NCBI RefSeq assembly: GCF_001279525.1
Contig: NZ_LGDY01000001.1
Location: forward strand, 365,669-429,668
Direction: 5' to 3'
DNA from: Nocardia sp. NRRL S-836
Lineage (GTDB): Bacteria > Actinomycetota > Actinomycetes > Mycobacteriales > Pseudonocardiaceae
DNA: 64,000 nt
The notes beneath the pieces are model-generated. The model was not told where the DNA came from and did not search any database. It was given only the letters and a program-made list of their open reading frames with translations. The position numbers were made by a program, and so were the translations under genes. The stretch's first letter is position 1, and each line of letters opens with the position of its first letter. Positions 9,084-18,421 of this stretch are shown piece after piece.

Positions 9084-9097
9084 TGTTAGCGATAACA
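9084..9097. promoter_or_regulatory. Second LacI-type operator TGTTAGCGATAACA upstream of the endo-arabinanase
   Basis: The exact reverse complement of the inner 14 bases of the site at 8964-8979, 120 bp away. Such spacing allows DNA looping by a LacI-family tetramer or simple double occupancy. Confidence 0.6.
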
Positions 9098-9389
9098 GCA
9101 GGTCTTGTCGGAGGTGTCGGTCATCGTTATCGTGCTAAAAGCGCAGCCGAAGTTATAGCTCGGAACACGACCGGTGGTGCACTCAGGTTCCCGCTCGCGA
9201 GGAGGCGAGGCATGAGCTCACTCACGCAGCCGGCTTTCCGGGCTGCCGATGTCCTGGCCCTGCGCAGATCACCACACCGGCACCGGACGTCCTGACACTG
9301 CTCGACACCTCACCAGCCGATGCGGTCACCGGACCGCGTCGGCGTCAAACCCGCGCCGCCGCAACCACTCGCCAGAAATCGAGGACATC

Positions 9390-10352
9390 GTGGTCCCATC
9401 GATGAAACGCGTACTGATACCGCTGCTGGCCCTGGTCGTCACCGTCGCGGTGACACCTTCCGCGTCGGCGGCCTACCCCGCGCCCGGCCGGGTCACCGGT
9501 GACATCGGCGTGCACGACCCGAGTACGGTCAAGCGCCCGGACGGCAGCTACCTGGTCGCGCACACGGGCAACGGAATCGCGCTCAAGACCTCCGCCGACC
9601 GCACCGCGTTCCGCAACGCCGGCGCCGCCTTCCCCAACGGCACGCCGTGGGCCGACACCTACACCGCGAACAGCCGCAACCTGTGGGCGCCGGACCTCTC
9701 CTACCGCAACGGCCAGTACTGGATGTACTACTCGGCCTCGACGTTCGGCTCGAACCGATCGGCGATCTTCCTGGCCACCAGCCCCAGCGGCAACTCCGGC
9801 ACGTGGACCAACCGCGGCCTGGTTGTCGAGTCGCGCACCAGCGACAACTTCAACGCCATCGACCCCGACCTCGTCGTCGACGACCAGGGCCGCTGGTGGC
9901 TGAGCTTCGGCTCCTTCTGGTCCGGCATCAAGATGATCGCGCTCAACGCGTCGACCGGCCTGCGCTCCGACTCCACGATCCGCTCGATCGCCGGCCGCAA
10001 CGGCGGCGCGATCGAGGCGCCGAACATCGTCAAGCGCGGCAACTACTACTACCTCTTCGTCTCGTTCGACCGCTGCTGCCAGGGCGCCGCCAGCACCTAC
10101 CGCGTCATGGTCGGCCGCTCCACCAGCGTCACCGGCCCCTACACCGACCGCAACGGCACCGCCATGACCTCCGGTGGTGGCACGGAGATCCTCGCCGGCC
10201 ACGGCAGCATCCACGGACCCGGACACCAGGACGTGCTGGCCGACAGCGACAGCGATGTGCTGGTCTACCACTACTACGCGGACAACGGCGCGTCCCTGCT
10301 GGGCATCAACCTGCTGGCGATCGACTCCGCCGGCTGGCCGTACCTCCACTGA
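9390..10352 (+). CDS. Secreted endo-alpha-1,5-L-arabinanase (GH43)
   Basis: A 320-residue enzyme; GTG 9390 is preferred because GAGG at 9381-9384 is correctly spaced (next in-frame ATG 9402). A Sec signal peptide ends at SASA-AYPAPG. The single five-bladed propeller carries the arabinanase residues: base Asp in GVHDPST (about 43), pKa-modulating Asp in NAIDPDL, acid Glu in GGAIEAPNIV. It also shows NLWAPDLSYRNGQYWMYYS and FVSFDRCCQG, typical of GH43 endo-arabinanases. It cuts the alpha-1,5 arabinan backbone of pectin side chains outside the cell. It is the first gene of three in a row for arabinan enzymes and lies behind two LacI-type operators. Confidence 0.88.
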   Translation: MVPSMKRVLIPLLALVVTVAVTPSASAAYPAPGRVTGDIGVHDPSTVKRPDGSYLVAHTGNGIALKTSADRTAFRNAGAAFPNGTPWADTYTANSRNLWAPDLSYRNGQYWMYYSASTFGSNRSAIFLATSPSGNSGTWTNRGLVVESRTSDNFNAIDPDLVVDDQGRWWLSFGSFWSGIKMIALNASTGLRSDSTIRSIAGRNGGAIEAPNIVKRGNYYYLFVSFDRCCQGAASTYRVMVGRSTSVTGPYTDRNGTAMTSGGGTEILAGHGSIHGPGHQDVLADSDSDVLVYHYYADNGASLLGINLLAIDSAGWPYLH

Positions 10353-10393
10353 TCGAATGCGAACGACATCCGTGCAGCCGCAGGGAGAAGAGC

Positions 10394-11890
10394 ATGATCT
10401 CGACCATCAGCCGCCGTGGACGACGGCGAACCACACTTGTCCTGGCCGCCACCACCGCGTTGCTCGGCGGGGTCACCTCCGCCCTGCCACCGGCGGTGTC
10501 GGCGGCCTCCGTGGACACCAACGCGTCGTACGTACTGGTCAACCGCAACAGCGGTAAGGCGTTGGACGTCTACGACCTCGCGACCAACGACGGCGCCCGG
10601 ATCTCGCAGTACACGCGCAACGACGGGGCTTGGCAGCAGTGGCAGTTCGTCGACTCCGGTGGCGGCTACTACCGGCTCAAGTCGAAGCACAGCAACAAGG
10701 TCCTCCAGGTCTCGGGCGGCTCGACGGCCGACGCCGCCGACGTGGTGCAGTGGACCGACAGCAACGCGAGCAGCCAGCAGTTCCGGCTCGCGGACTCGTC
10801 CGGCGGGTACGTGCGGCTGCTCAACCGCAACAGCGGCAAGGCCGTGGAGACCTACGAGTGGTCCACCGCCGACGGCGCGCGGGTGGTGCAGTGGCCGGAC
10901 ACCGGTGGCGCGAACCAGCAGTGGCAGCTGGTGAAGCTGGGCGCACCGGCGGCGGGGACGTTCACCAACCCGATCAAGCGCAACGGCCCGGACCCGTGGC
11001 TGCAGTACCACAACGGGTACTACTACCTGGCGACGACGACGTGGAACTCCACGATCACCATGCGGCGGTCGCGCACCCTCGCCGGGCTGTCGAGCGCCGC
11101 CGACCAGGTGGTCTTCAGCCTGTCCGGCCGGCCGAACGGGTGCTGCAACATGTGGGCACCGGAGTTCCACCTGCTCAACGGCCGCTGGTACCTCTACTAC
11201 GTCGCCGGGCAGAACGTGCCGGACTACAACCCCACCCAGCGGCTGCACGTGCTGGAGTCCTCCGGCACCGACCCGATGGGGCCGTACAGCTTCAAGGCCG
11301 ACCTGGGCAACACCTGGGAGCTGGACCCGAGCATCCTGCAGCACGGCGGCAAGCTGTACCTGATGGGCAGTGCGATGGACGGCACCCAGTCGTTGACCAT
11401 CACCCCGATGTCGAACCCCTACACGCTCAGCGGCGCGCGGCGCACGATCAGCCAGCCGACGCTGTCCTGGGAACGGCAGACCGGTGCGGTCAACGAGGGC
11501 GCCGAACCGTTGTACCGCAACGGGAAGACCATGATCGTGTACTCGGCCAGCGCGTGCTGGGGTCCCGACTACAAGCTGGGGCTGCTCACGCTCACCGGTT
11601 CCGACCCGCTCAACCGCTCACATTGGACGAAGTCGCCGAACCCGGTGTTCCAGCGCAACGACGGCAACGGCGTGTTCGCCCCGGGCCACAACGGGTTCTT
11701 CAAGTCGCCCGACGGCACCGAGGACTGGATCGTGTACCACGCCAACGACAGCGCCTCCGGTGGCTGTGACATGAACCGGTCGACGCGTGCCCAGAAGTTC
11801 AGCTGGAACTCCGACGGCACGCCGAACTTCGGCACCCCGGTCCGCCTCGGCACGCAGCTCGCCGCCCCATCCGGCGAACCCGCGGCCTGA
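10394..11890 (+). CDS. Secreted GH43 arabinofuranosidase/exo-arabinanase with N-terminal ricin-type CBM13
   Basis: 498 residues from ATG 10394 (GGGAGAAG upstream). After a signal peptide (to about residue 38), a beta-trefoil with three QQWQF/QQFRL/QQWQL repeats and NRNSGKALDVY-type motifs (about 40-175) is a CBM13 module. The catalytic GH43 propeller (about 190-490) has Asp in NGPDPWL, the GCCNMWAPEFHLL block, and Glu in NEGAEPLYRNG, as in GH43_26-type exo-arabinofuranosidases. It would release arabinose or short arabino-oligosaccharides from the ends of the chains made by the preceding endo-enzyme. The gap of 41 bp to that gene suggests co-transcription. Confidence 0.82.
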   Translation: MISTISRRGRRRTTLVLAATTALLGGVTSALPPAVSAASVDTNASYVLVNRNSGKALDVYDLATNDGARISQYTRNDGAWQQWQFVDSGGGYYRLKSKHSNKVLQVSGGSTADAADVVQWTDSNASSQQFRLADSSGGYVRLLNRNSGKAVETYEWSTADGARVVQWPDTGGANQQWQLVKLGAPAAGTFTNPIKRNGPDPWLQYHNGYYYLATTTWNSTITMRRSRTLAGLSSAADQVVFSLSGRPNGCCNMWAPEFHLLNGRWYLYYVAGQNVPDYNPTQRLHVLESSGTDPMGPYSFKADLGNTWELDPSILQHGGKLYLMGSAMDGTQSLTITPMSNPYTLSGARRTISQPTLSWERQTGAVNEGAEPLYRNGKTMIVYSASACWGPDYKLGLLTLTGSDPLNRSHWTKSPNPVFQRNDGNGVFAPGHNGFFKSPDGTEDWIVYHANDSASGGCDMNRSTRAQKFSWNSDGTPNFGTPVRLGTQLAAPSGEPAA

Positions 11891-11960
11891 CCGATCCCCT
11901 CCGATGGCCGGCGGCCCGCGCCGCCGGCCATCCCCCACCGCTCCGGACAGGAGACGTCCC

Positions 11961-13343
11961 GTGCCGCAACGACGCACTTTTCTCGCCGGTGGAGTGGCCG
12001 CGGTCGCCCTGGCGGGCACGAACCGGCTCACCTCCCTCGCCGCCCCGGGTGACACCGCCTACGCGATGGGCTACTTCACCGAGTCACCCGGCAAGGTCGC
12101 CGACCGGTACGCCCTGCACCTGGCCGTCAGCACCGACGGCCTGAACTGGATGCCGCTCAACCAGGGCAACCCGGTCACCACGCCCACCGCGGGCACCGGG
12201 GGCCTGCGGGACCCGTTCATCATGCGCAAGCAGAACGGCGGGTTCGTCGTGCTGGCGACGGACCTGACCGGGACCGACTTCACCCGCCAGAACCAGTACA
12301 TCCACGCCTGGGACTCGGCCGACCTGCGGTCGTTCACCGGATACCGGCGGCTGAAGATGCACTCCATGCCGACCCACACGTGGGCGCCGGAGGCGTTCTG
12401 GGACGCCTCGCGCAACCAGTACGGCATCCTCTACTCCGCCAACAGCGGCGGCCGTGACGCGTTCTACGTCAACTACACCACCGACTTCGTCAACGTCGGC
12501 GCACCGCAGCTGTTCTTCGACCCCGGCTTCAACGTCCTCGACGCCACCGTGCACGTCGGCAACGGCACGAATTACCTGTACTACAAGAGCTTCAGCGACG
12601 GCCGCCTGCACGGTGCGCGGTCCGCCACGCTCACCCCGCGCAGTTTCGACCGGGGCACCTACACCGCCGGCGTGGTGAGCGGCGGCATCGAGGCCCCGAT
12701 CGTGGTCAAGGCGCACGACCGCGACGAGTGGTGGCTGTGGGGCGACTCGTACTCACCGGTCAACGGCGAGCTGTACGCCTGGCGCTCGGGCAACATCGCC
12801 GCCGACTCGTGGTCGCCGCTGACCAAGGCCCAGTACACCCAGCCGCTCAACGCCAAGCACCCCACCATCTGCGGCATCACCGCGACCGAGTACAACGCCC
12901 TGGTCAGCCGCTGGGGCACGCCCACCTGGAACCGGATCAAGTCCTACAACTTCCCCGACCAGCTCATCCGGCACACCGGCAACACCGCCCGCATCGACCC
13001 CTACCCGTTCGACCCGTACCAGGACGCGATGTGGCAGCTCGTCCCGGGCCTGGCGGCCTCGGCCGGGATCTCGTTCCGCTCGGTCAACTACCCCGACCGC
13101 TACCTGCGCCACGCCGACTACGCGCTCGTCCTGGCGGCGAACGACGGCAGCACGACCTTCGCCGCCGACGCCACCTTCCACCGGGTCGCGGGACTCGCCG
13201 ACCCGGCGTGGACCTCGTTCCGCTCCCACAACTTCCCCGACCGCCACATCCGGCACTCCGGATACGTCCTGCGCATCGACCCGATTTCGGCCGGGTCGGC
13301 GGCGGCCGACCGCCAGGACGCCACCTTCCGCGTCGGCTACTGA
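11961..13343 (+). CDS. Tat-exported GH43 enzyme with C-terminal arabinofuranose-binding CBM42 (AbfB)
   Basis: 460 residues from GTG 11961 (GGAG seven bases upstream). The twin-arginine signal is QRRTFLAGG. The N-terminal GH43-like propeller (about 35-310) has GLRDPFIMRKQNGGF, HTWAPEAFWD and SGGIEAPIVVK, giving base Asp and acid Glu. The C-terminal approximately 140 residues contain three beta-trefoil repeats with FRSVNYPDRYLRH / FRSHNFPDRHIRH, the hallmark of CBM42/AbfB arabinofuranose-binding domains. It probably debranches arabinan or arabinoxylan outside the cell. Its stop overlaps that of the convergent GH51 gene by 7 bp. Confidence 0.83.
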   Translation: MPQRRTFLAGGVAAVALAGTNRLTSLAAPGDTAYAMGYFTESPGKVADRYALHLAVSTDGLNWMPLNQGNPVTTPTAGTGGLRDPFIMRKQNGGFVVLATDLTGTDFTRQNQYIHAWDSADLRSFTGYRRLKMHSMPTHTWAPEAFWDASRNQYGILYSANSGGRDAFYVNYTTDFVNVGAPQLFFDPGFNVLDATVHVGNGTNYLYYKSFSDGRLHGARSATLTPRSFDRGTYTAGVVSGGIEAPIVVKAHDRDEWWLWGDSYSPVNGELYAWRSGNIAADSWSPLTKAQYTQPLNAKHPTICGITATEYNALVSRWGTPTWNRIKSYNFPDQLIRHTGNTARIDPYPFDPYQDAMWQLVPGLAASAGISFRSVNYPDRYLRHADYALVLAANDGSTTFAADATFHRVAGLADPAWTSFRSHNFPDRHIRHSGYVLRIDPISAGSAAADRQDATFRVGY

Positions 13344-14842
13344 CCGCCGGTGAGGCGGACGGCCGTCCAGGACCTGGGCGGCAGGACGACGTGCAGGCCG
13401 CTGTCGACGACGTCGGCCTGCCGCGGTCGTGGGACGACGCGGTCCGGGTCGGCCTCGGTGTTGGTCGCCGCACCGTCCTCGTCGTGCACGGACCACGCCT
13501 CGGCCACCGCCACCTCGCCGAACGCGGCCAGGTCCGCCCGCAGGTCCACCGGCTCGGTCTGGTGCCGGTTGACCGCGAACACCACCGTGTCGCCCGTTTC
13601 GGGATCGTGGGTCGCGACAGCGTCCACGACGGGGACGTCACCGAAGCGCTTGGTCCGGTACGTCGGCGAGGACGTCTCCACCCGCAGCACCTGCCCGCGC
13701 GCCAGCCGCGAGGTCAACGCGAACGGGTGGAAGATCGTCTGGCGCCACGCGGGCCCGCCCGGCTCGCTGCGGATCGGCGCGATCACGTTGACCAGCTGCG
13801 CCTGGCACGCCACGGCCACCCGGTCGCTGTGCCGCAGCAACGACATCAGCAGGTTGCCGACGACGACCGCGTCGGTCACGTCGTACCGGTCCTCGATGAC
13901 CCGCGGCGCGACCTCCCACTCGGTGCGCGGAGTGTCGTGGAACCGCTGCATGTACCAGACGTTCCACTCGTCGAACGACAACGTGATCCGCTTGTCGCTC
14001 TTCAGCCGCGCGCCGACCGCGTCCGCCGTGGCGACGACCCTCTCGATGAACCGGTCCATGTCGACCGCGGAGGCGAGGAAGCTGTCCACGTCACCGTCCA
14101 GCACCTCGTAGTAGGCGTGCAGGGAGATGTGGTCCACCTCCTCGTACGCCAGCTCCAGCACGGTGGCCTCCCACTCGCCGAACGTGGGCATGGCCGAGTT
14201 CGAGCTGCCGCACGCCACCAGTTCCAGGTCCGGCTCGGCCTGCCGCAGCGCACGGGCCGTCTCGGCGGCCAGCCGCCCGTACTCGTGCGCGGTCTTGTGG
14301 CCGAGCTGCCACGGACCGTCCAGCTCGTTGCCCAGGCACCACAGCTTCACCCCGTGCGGTGCCTTGGACCCGTTCGCCTTGCGCAGCTCCGACAGGTGCG
14401 TGCCGCCGTCGTGGTTCATGTACTCGTGCACGTCGAGCGCTTCGGCGACACCGCGGGTGCCGAGGTTCACCGCGTACATCACCTCGACGTCGGCCTTGCG
14501 CGCCCAGCGGACGAACTCGTCGATGCCGACCTCGTTGGTCTCCAGGCTGTGCCACGCGAGCTCGCGGCGCACCGGCCGCCCGGCGACCGGGCCGACGCCG
14601 TCCTCCCAGCGGTAGCCGGAGACGAAGTTGCCGCCGGGGTACCGGACCAGCTCGATGCCGAGCTCGCGGGCCAGTGCCAGCACGTCGCCCCGGAAACCGT
14701 CCTCGTCGGCGGTCGGGTGCCCTGGCTCGTAGATGCCGGTGTAGACGCAGCGGCCCATGTGTTCGACGAACGACCCGAAGAGCCTGCGTCGCACCGGCGC
14801 GATGACGTAGTGGGGGTTGAGGACCAGAGAGGCGTTGAGCAC
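13337..14842 (-). CDS. abfA: Intracellular alpha-L-arabinofuranosidase (GH51)
   Basis: 501 residues without signal peptide; GTG 14842 has AGGAG five bases upstream. The sequence is a full GH51 enzyme: FGSFVEHMGRCVYTGIYEPG at the N-terminus, acid/base Glu173 in CLGNELDG, nucleophile Glu292 in LSFDEWNVWY, and a C-terminal beta-sandwich. It removes arabinofuranosyl units from imported arabino-oligosaccharides. It is the last gene of an operon with the sugar-binding lipoprotein and two permeases (7-bp gap after the MalG-like gene), which ties the transporter to arabinose oligomers. Confidence 0.93.
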   Translation of the reverse strand: MLNASLVLNPHYVIAPVRRRLFGSFVEHMGRCVYTGIYEPGHPTADEDGFRGDVLALARELGIELVRYPGGNFVSGYRWEDGVGPVAGRPVRRELAWHSLETNEVGIDEFVRWARKADVEVMYAVNLGTRGVAEALDVHEYMNHDGGTHLSELRKANGSKAPHGVKLWCLGNELDGPWQLGHKTAHEYGRLAAETARALRQAEPDLELVACGSSNSAMPTFGEWEATVLELAYEEVDHISLHAYYEVLDGDVDSFLASAVDMDRFIERVVATADAVGARLKSDKRITLSFDEWNVWYMQRFHDTPRTEWEVAPRVIEDRYDVTDAVVVGNLLMSLLRHSDRVAVACQAQLVNVIAPIRSEPGGPAWRQTIFHPFALTSRLARGQVLRVETSSPTYRTKRFGDVPVVDAVATHDPETGDTVVFAVNRHQTEPVDLRADLAAFGEVAVAEAWSVHDEDGAATNTEADPDRVVPRPRQADVVDSGLHVVLPPRSWTAVRLTGGQ

Positions 14843-14849
14843 GGTTCTC

Positions 14850-15710
14850 CTACTTCAGAGCGCCCGCCGCCGCGCCGCTGCGCCAGAAGCGCTGCAACAG
14901 GACGAAAGCGGCGATGAGCGGGACGATGGCCAGCAGCGAGCCGGTCACGACGAGGTTGAACAGCATCCGGTTCCCGGCGTCCTGCTGTGCGGTGTTGAAC
15001 CAGGTGGTCAACCCGACGGTCAGCGGGTACAGGTCGGCGTCGCTGAGCATCACCAGCGGCAGGAAGTAGTTGTTCCACGTCGCGACCAGGGTGAACAGGA
15101 AGACGGTGACGAGCGCGGGACGCATCATCGGCAGCACGATCTGCCAGAAGATGCGCAGCTCGCTCGCCCGGTCGACCCGTGCCGCGTCGATCAGCTCCGC
15201 CGGCACGCTCTCGTCCACGTAGACGCGGACCAGGTACGCACCGAACGGGCTGAGCAGCGACGGCAGGACGACCGCCCACATGGTGTTGACGATGTCGAGC
15301 TCGGACAGGATCAGGTACGTCGGCAGCACCAGTGCGGTGGCCGGCACCATGATCATGCCGAGCAACGCGGTCTGGAAGAACCGCTTGCCCGGGAACGAGA
15401 ACCGCGCCAGCCCGTAGCCCGCGGCCGCGGCGAGCGCGGTCGCGCCCACAGCGCTGAGCCCCGCGTACAACGCCGTGTTGACCAGCCACCCGCCGTAGAC
15501 GCCGCCGTCCTCGTGGAACAGCTGCTCGACGTTCTCCAGCAGGTTGAAGTCGGCGAACCACAGCGCCGGGCTGTCGAGCAGGTCCGGCTGGCTCTTGGTG
15601 GCCGCGATGACCACCCAGAGCAGTGGTACCAGGAAGTACAGGATGCCCGCCCCCATCAGCAGGTGAGGGAGCCACGTCCGTGCCGTCGTGTTGCCGGCTC
15701 CACCGGTCAT
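14850..15710 (-). CDS. Sugar ABC transporter permease, MalG-like
   Basis: 286 residues, ATG 15710 overlapping the stop of the preceding permease gene (ATGA). It has six predicted membrane segments and the EAA loop reads ELIDAARVDRASELRIFWQIVLPMM, as in MalG-type (CUT1) permeases. No ATP-binding subunit is encoded nearby. Such systems in actinomycetes usually share an MsiK-type ATPase encoded elsewhere. Confidence 0.9.
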   Translation of the reverse strand: MTGGAGNTTARTWLPHLLMGAGILYFLVPLLWVVIAATKSQPDLLDSPALWFADFNLLENVEQLFHEDGGVYGGWLVNTALYAGLSAVGATALAAAAGYGLARFSFPGKRFFQTALLGMIMVPATALVLPTYLILSELDIVNTMWAVVLPSLLSPFGAYLVRVYVDESVPAELIDAARVDRASELRIFWQIVLPMMRPALVTVFLFTLVATWNNYFLPLVMLSDADLYPLTVGLTTWFNTAQQDAGNRMLFNLVVTGSLLAIVPLIAAFVLLQRFWRSGAAAGALK

Positions 15711-16672
15711 GAGCGCGCTCCCCGCCTGTGGCTGACGAACACGAACGCGTAGGCCACCACGAACACCAGGAAACCGAGCGCGAACGAGAGCGCGGCCGAG
15801 TAGTGGAAGTCCGAGTAGGCGAACGCCTGGTTGTAGGCGTAGAGGTTCGGCGTGTAGCCGGCCGAGACCTGCGGTGCGAACCGGGCCATGATCTGCGGTT
15901 CGGTGAAGAACTGCATGGTGCCGATGACGGTGAAGATCACGGCCAGCGAGATGGCCTGCTTGATCGCGGGCACCTTGACCCGCAGCGCGATCTGCACCGG
16001 CGTCGCCCCGTCGATGACCGCGGCCTCGTACATCTCGCGCGGCACGCCCTGCAACGCCGAGTAAAGGATGATCATGTTGTAGCCGGTCCACGCCCAGGTC
16101 ACGATGTTGCCGAGCGACACCAGCAGCAGCGAGGCGCTGAAGAAGTCGATCGGGTCGCCGCCGACGAGCGTCGGCAGGTCCGCGAACGGACCGAACGTGC
16201 GGCTGTACAGGAAGCCCCACATGAGGGCGCCGACGACGGCCGGCACGGCGTAGGGCATGAAGGCGATGAGCCGGAACGCCAGGGCGAGCCTGGTCGTGAC
16301 GGCGTCGAGCGTCAACGCTCCGGCCAGCGCGATGCCCAGCATGACGGGGATCTGCACCAGTCCGAAGAGGACGACCCGCAGCAGGCCGTCGAGCAGCAGC
16401 GGATCGGTGAACGCGCGCACGTAGTTGTCGATGCCGGTGAACCGGGTGCCGAGCGCGAGGCTCTTGCTGGACAGGCTGAGCCAGAACGCGTAACCGAGTG
16501 GCACCACCAGGAACGCCACGACGACGAGGAAGAACGGCAGGACGAACAGCGCTCCGGCCACCGGGTGCGCGGTGACCCGGCGCGGCTTCCGCCGTGGCCG
16601 GCGCTCGACCGGACGGGGAGACGGCGGCAGGGCGTCGGCCGCGGGTGCCGTGATCGGTGCGGACCGCGTCAC
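15707..16672 (-). CDS. Sugar ABC transporter permease, MalF-like
   Basis: 321 residues, GTG 16672 with AGGAGG correctly spaced. A Pro/Arg-rich cytoplasmic leader (about 1-40) is followed by six membrane segments. The EAA loop has EMYEAAVIDGATPVQIALRVKVP. It pairs with the MalG-like subunit to form the channel of a CUT1 importer. Confidence 0.9.
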   Translation of the reverse strand: MTRSAPITAPAADALPPSPRPVERRPRRKPRRVTAHPVAGALFVLPFFLVVVAFLVVPLGYAFWLSLSSKSLALGTRFTGIDNYVRAFTDPLLLDGLLRVVLFGLVQIPVMLGIALAGALTLDAVTTRLALAFRLIAFMPYAVPAVVGALMWGFLYSRTFGPFADLPTLVGGDPIDFFSASLLLVSLGNIVTWAWTGYNMIILYSALQGVPREMYEAAVIDGATPVQIALRVKVPAIKQAISLAVIFTVIGTMQFFTEPQIMARFAPQVSAGYTPNLYAYNQAFAYSDFHYSAALSFALGFLVFVVAYAFVFVSHRRGARS

Positions 16673-16736
16673 GGGGGACCTCCTGGACTGGGGGCGGTCT
16701 GCCGCGACCCGTGGGCCGCGGCAGACCTCGGCTGCA

Positions 16737-18050
16737 CTAACGGCTGACCTTGAAGCCCTGCTTCTCGGCGTACGCGACGACGTTCTTCTGCGTCTCCCCG
16801 AGCACCGTGCTCCACTGCCTGCTGCCCGACATCGCCTCGGCGGTGCGGTCGTTCAGGTCCTTGAAGACGAAGTCCTGGAACGGCGTGTACTGGAACTCGC
16901 CGAGCTTCTGCGACACCGGCACGAAGATCTCGTTCACCTTCTGCCCGTTGAAGAAGTCGTACGCCTTGCCGGTGAACGCCGGGTCGGCCGCGACCTCCTT
17001 CACCAGCGGGTAGAGGAACGCCTTGTTGAGCCCGATGTCCCACGCGGCCTTCGAACGGCCGAACAACTCGCGGGCCACCGTGGCCGCCGCCTTCGGGTTC
17101 TTGGCCTGCTTGGTCACGGTGAACGTCGAACCGCCCCAGTCGCCCTGCTCATCGGCACCCGCGGTCCACTGCGGCATCGGCGCGACCGCCCACTTCCCCG
17201 CGGTGTTCTTGAGCGAGCCGGCCACGTAACCGGGCGTCCAGCCGGCCGCGGCCCAGGTCCAGTACTTGCCGGAGTCCAGCGCCGCGGTGGCGTCGGCGGT
17301 GAAGAACTTGTCCTGGGCCATCAAGCCCTTGTTCACCAGGTCGCCGTAGAGGTTCACGACCTTCTCGCACTCGGGCGCGGTCAGGTTGATCTTCACCTCG
17401 TCCTTCGCCCTGGCCTGCGAGTAGCCGTACGGGCGGCAGCCCGCCTGCCACATCAGACCGTTGAGCCAGCCGCCGTCGCTGCCGAAGCTCGCGATGTGGG
17501 CGTTCGGGTCGACGGCCTTGATCTTCACCGCCGCGTCGGCGTACTCCTGCCAGGTCGTCGGCACCGGGATGCCGTGCTGGTCGAAGAGGTCTTTGCGGTA
17601 CATCAGCGCCATCGGTCCGCCGTCGACCGGGATGGCGTAGACCTTGTCGCCGTCGGTGGCCTGGCTCCACGCCCATTCTGCGTAGAGGCTCTTGTCGTCG
17701 TTGGCGCCGTACTGCCCCATGTCCACCAGTGCGTCGAGGATGACGAACGTCGGGATCTGCTGGAACTCGACCATCGCCACGTCCGGCGCGCCCTTGCCGG
17801 CGGTGAACGCCGTCTTGAGCTTGGCGTACTGGTCGGGGCCGGTGCCGACGTTGGTCCAGTCGACCTGGATGTCCCTGTGGGAGGCGTTGAACGCGTCGAC
17901 CACGCCCTTGAACTCCGGGTACCAGGCCCAGACCGACACGCGCACGGGTCCGTCGGCGTTGCCGGCGGCCCCGCCGCACGCGGCCACGGCGAGCAGGCCC
18001 GTGACGACGAGCCCTGCGCGGAGTTTCGCCATCCATCTGGTGCGGAGCAT
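16737..18050 (-). CDS. Sugar-binding lipoprotein of the ABC importer
   Basis: 437 residues from ATG 18050 (AAAGG upstream). A lipobox LLAVAACGG places the lipid cysteine near residue 25. The rest is a family 1 extracellular solute-binding fold with motifs VSVWAWYPEFKGVVDAFN and GAPDVAMVEFQQIP. Being the first gene of the transporter-GH51 operon and divergent from a lacI gene, it most likely binds arabino-oligosaccharides. Confidence 0.88.
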   Translation of the reverse strand: MLRTRWMAKLRAGLVVTGLLAVAACGGAAGNADGPVRVSVWAWYPEFKGVVDAFNASHRDIQVDWTNVGTGPDQYAKLKTAFTAGKGAPDVAMVEFQQIPTFVILDALVDMGQYGANDDKSLYAEWAWSQATDGDKVYAIPVDGGPMALMYRKDLFDQHGIPVPTTWQEYADAAVKIKAVDPNAHIASFGSDGGWLNGLMWQAGCRPYGYSQARAKDEVKINLTAPECEKVVNLYGDLVNKGLMAQDKFFTADATAALDSGKYWTWAAAGWTPGYVAGSLKNTAGKWAVAPMPQWTAGADEQGDWGGSTFTVTKQAKNPKAAATVARELFGRSKAAWDIGLNKAFLYPLVKEVAADPAFTGKAYDFFNGQKVNEIFVPVSQKLGEFQYTPFQDFVFKDLNDRTAEAMSGSRQWSTVLGETQKNVVAYAEKQGFKVSR

Positions 18051-18229
18051 GAGTAGCGCCTTTCCGTCGCGGCATGCGTCAGTGCATGCTCGATCGCCAT
18101 CACGGTGAGTGATCGGAGATGCGGTGACCCCGTGAGGCACGAACCGAGGACCGCTGAGTCGATGCGGTGCTGCACCACGGCCGGCGGATCCGAGTGGATC
18201 GACCGTGGCTGCCACCGTGGCAATGGTCT

Positions 18230-18243
18230 TGCTGCGCTGCAAA
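18230..18243. promoter_or_regulatory. LacI-type operator TTGCTGCGCTGCAA (site 1)
   Basis: Imperfect palindrome in the 371-bp divergent region between the binding-protein and lacI genes. It shares the GCGCTGCAA half with site 2 at 18262-18275 (TTGCCGCGCTGCAA), 32 bp away. Confidence 0.6.
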
Positions 18244-18261
18244 GCACTATGGACTGGCTTT

Positions 18262-18275
18262 TGCCGCGCTGCAAG
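18262..18275. promoter_or_regulatory. LacI-type operator TTGCCGCGCTGCAA (site 2)
   Basis: Differs from site 1 by one base. The 32-bp centre-to-centre distance is about three helical turns, so both sites face the same side of the DNA. Confidence 0.6.
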
Positions 18276-18368
18276 ACCCAATCTCAGGTACGTCGAACGA
18301 GCCGTGAGGCCGGTTCCCGACACCCGGAGGGCTGGGACTTGTCGTGGCGAGGGCCGGCGGGCACACTG

Positions 18369-18386
18369 CGCTGCAGCGCTGCAGCG
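18369..18386. promoter_or_regulatory. LacI-type operator, perfect 18-bp palindrome (site 3)
   Basis: CGCTGCAGCGCTGCAGCG is fully self-complementary and has the CTGCA-CG-CTGCAG form of a LacI-family site. It lies 36 bases before the lacI start codon, fitting autoregulation. Confidence 0.65.
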
Positions 18387-18421
18387 GTGGGCCGCCGCGC
18401 CGGTCTCGACGGAGTGAACAC

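Noticed and set aside
8840..9295. A 151-codon frame upstream of the endo-arabinanase
   Set aside because: It spans the two operator palindromes, has no homology that I can see and no ribosome site; more likely regulatory DNA.
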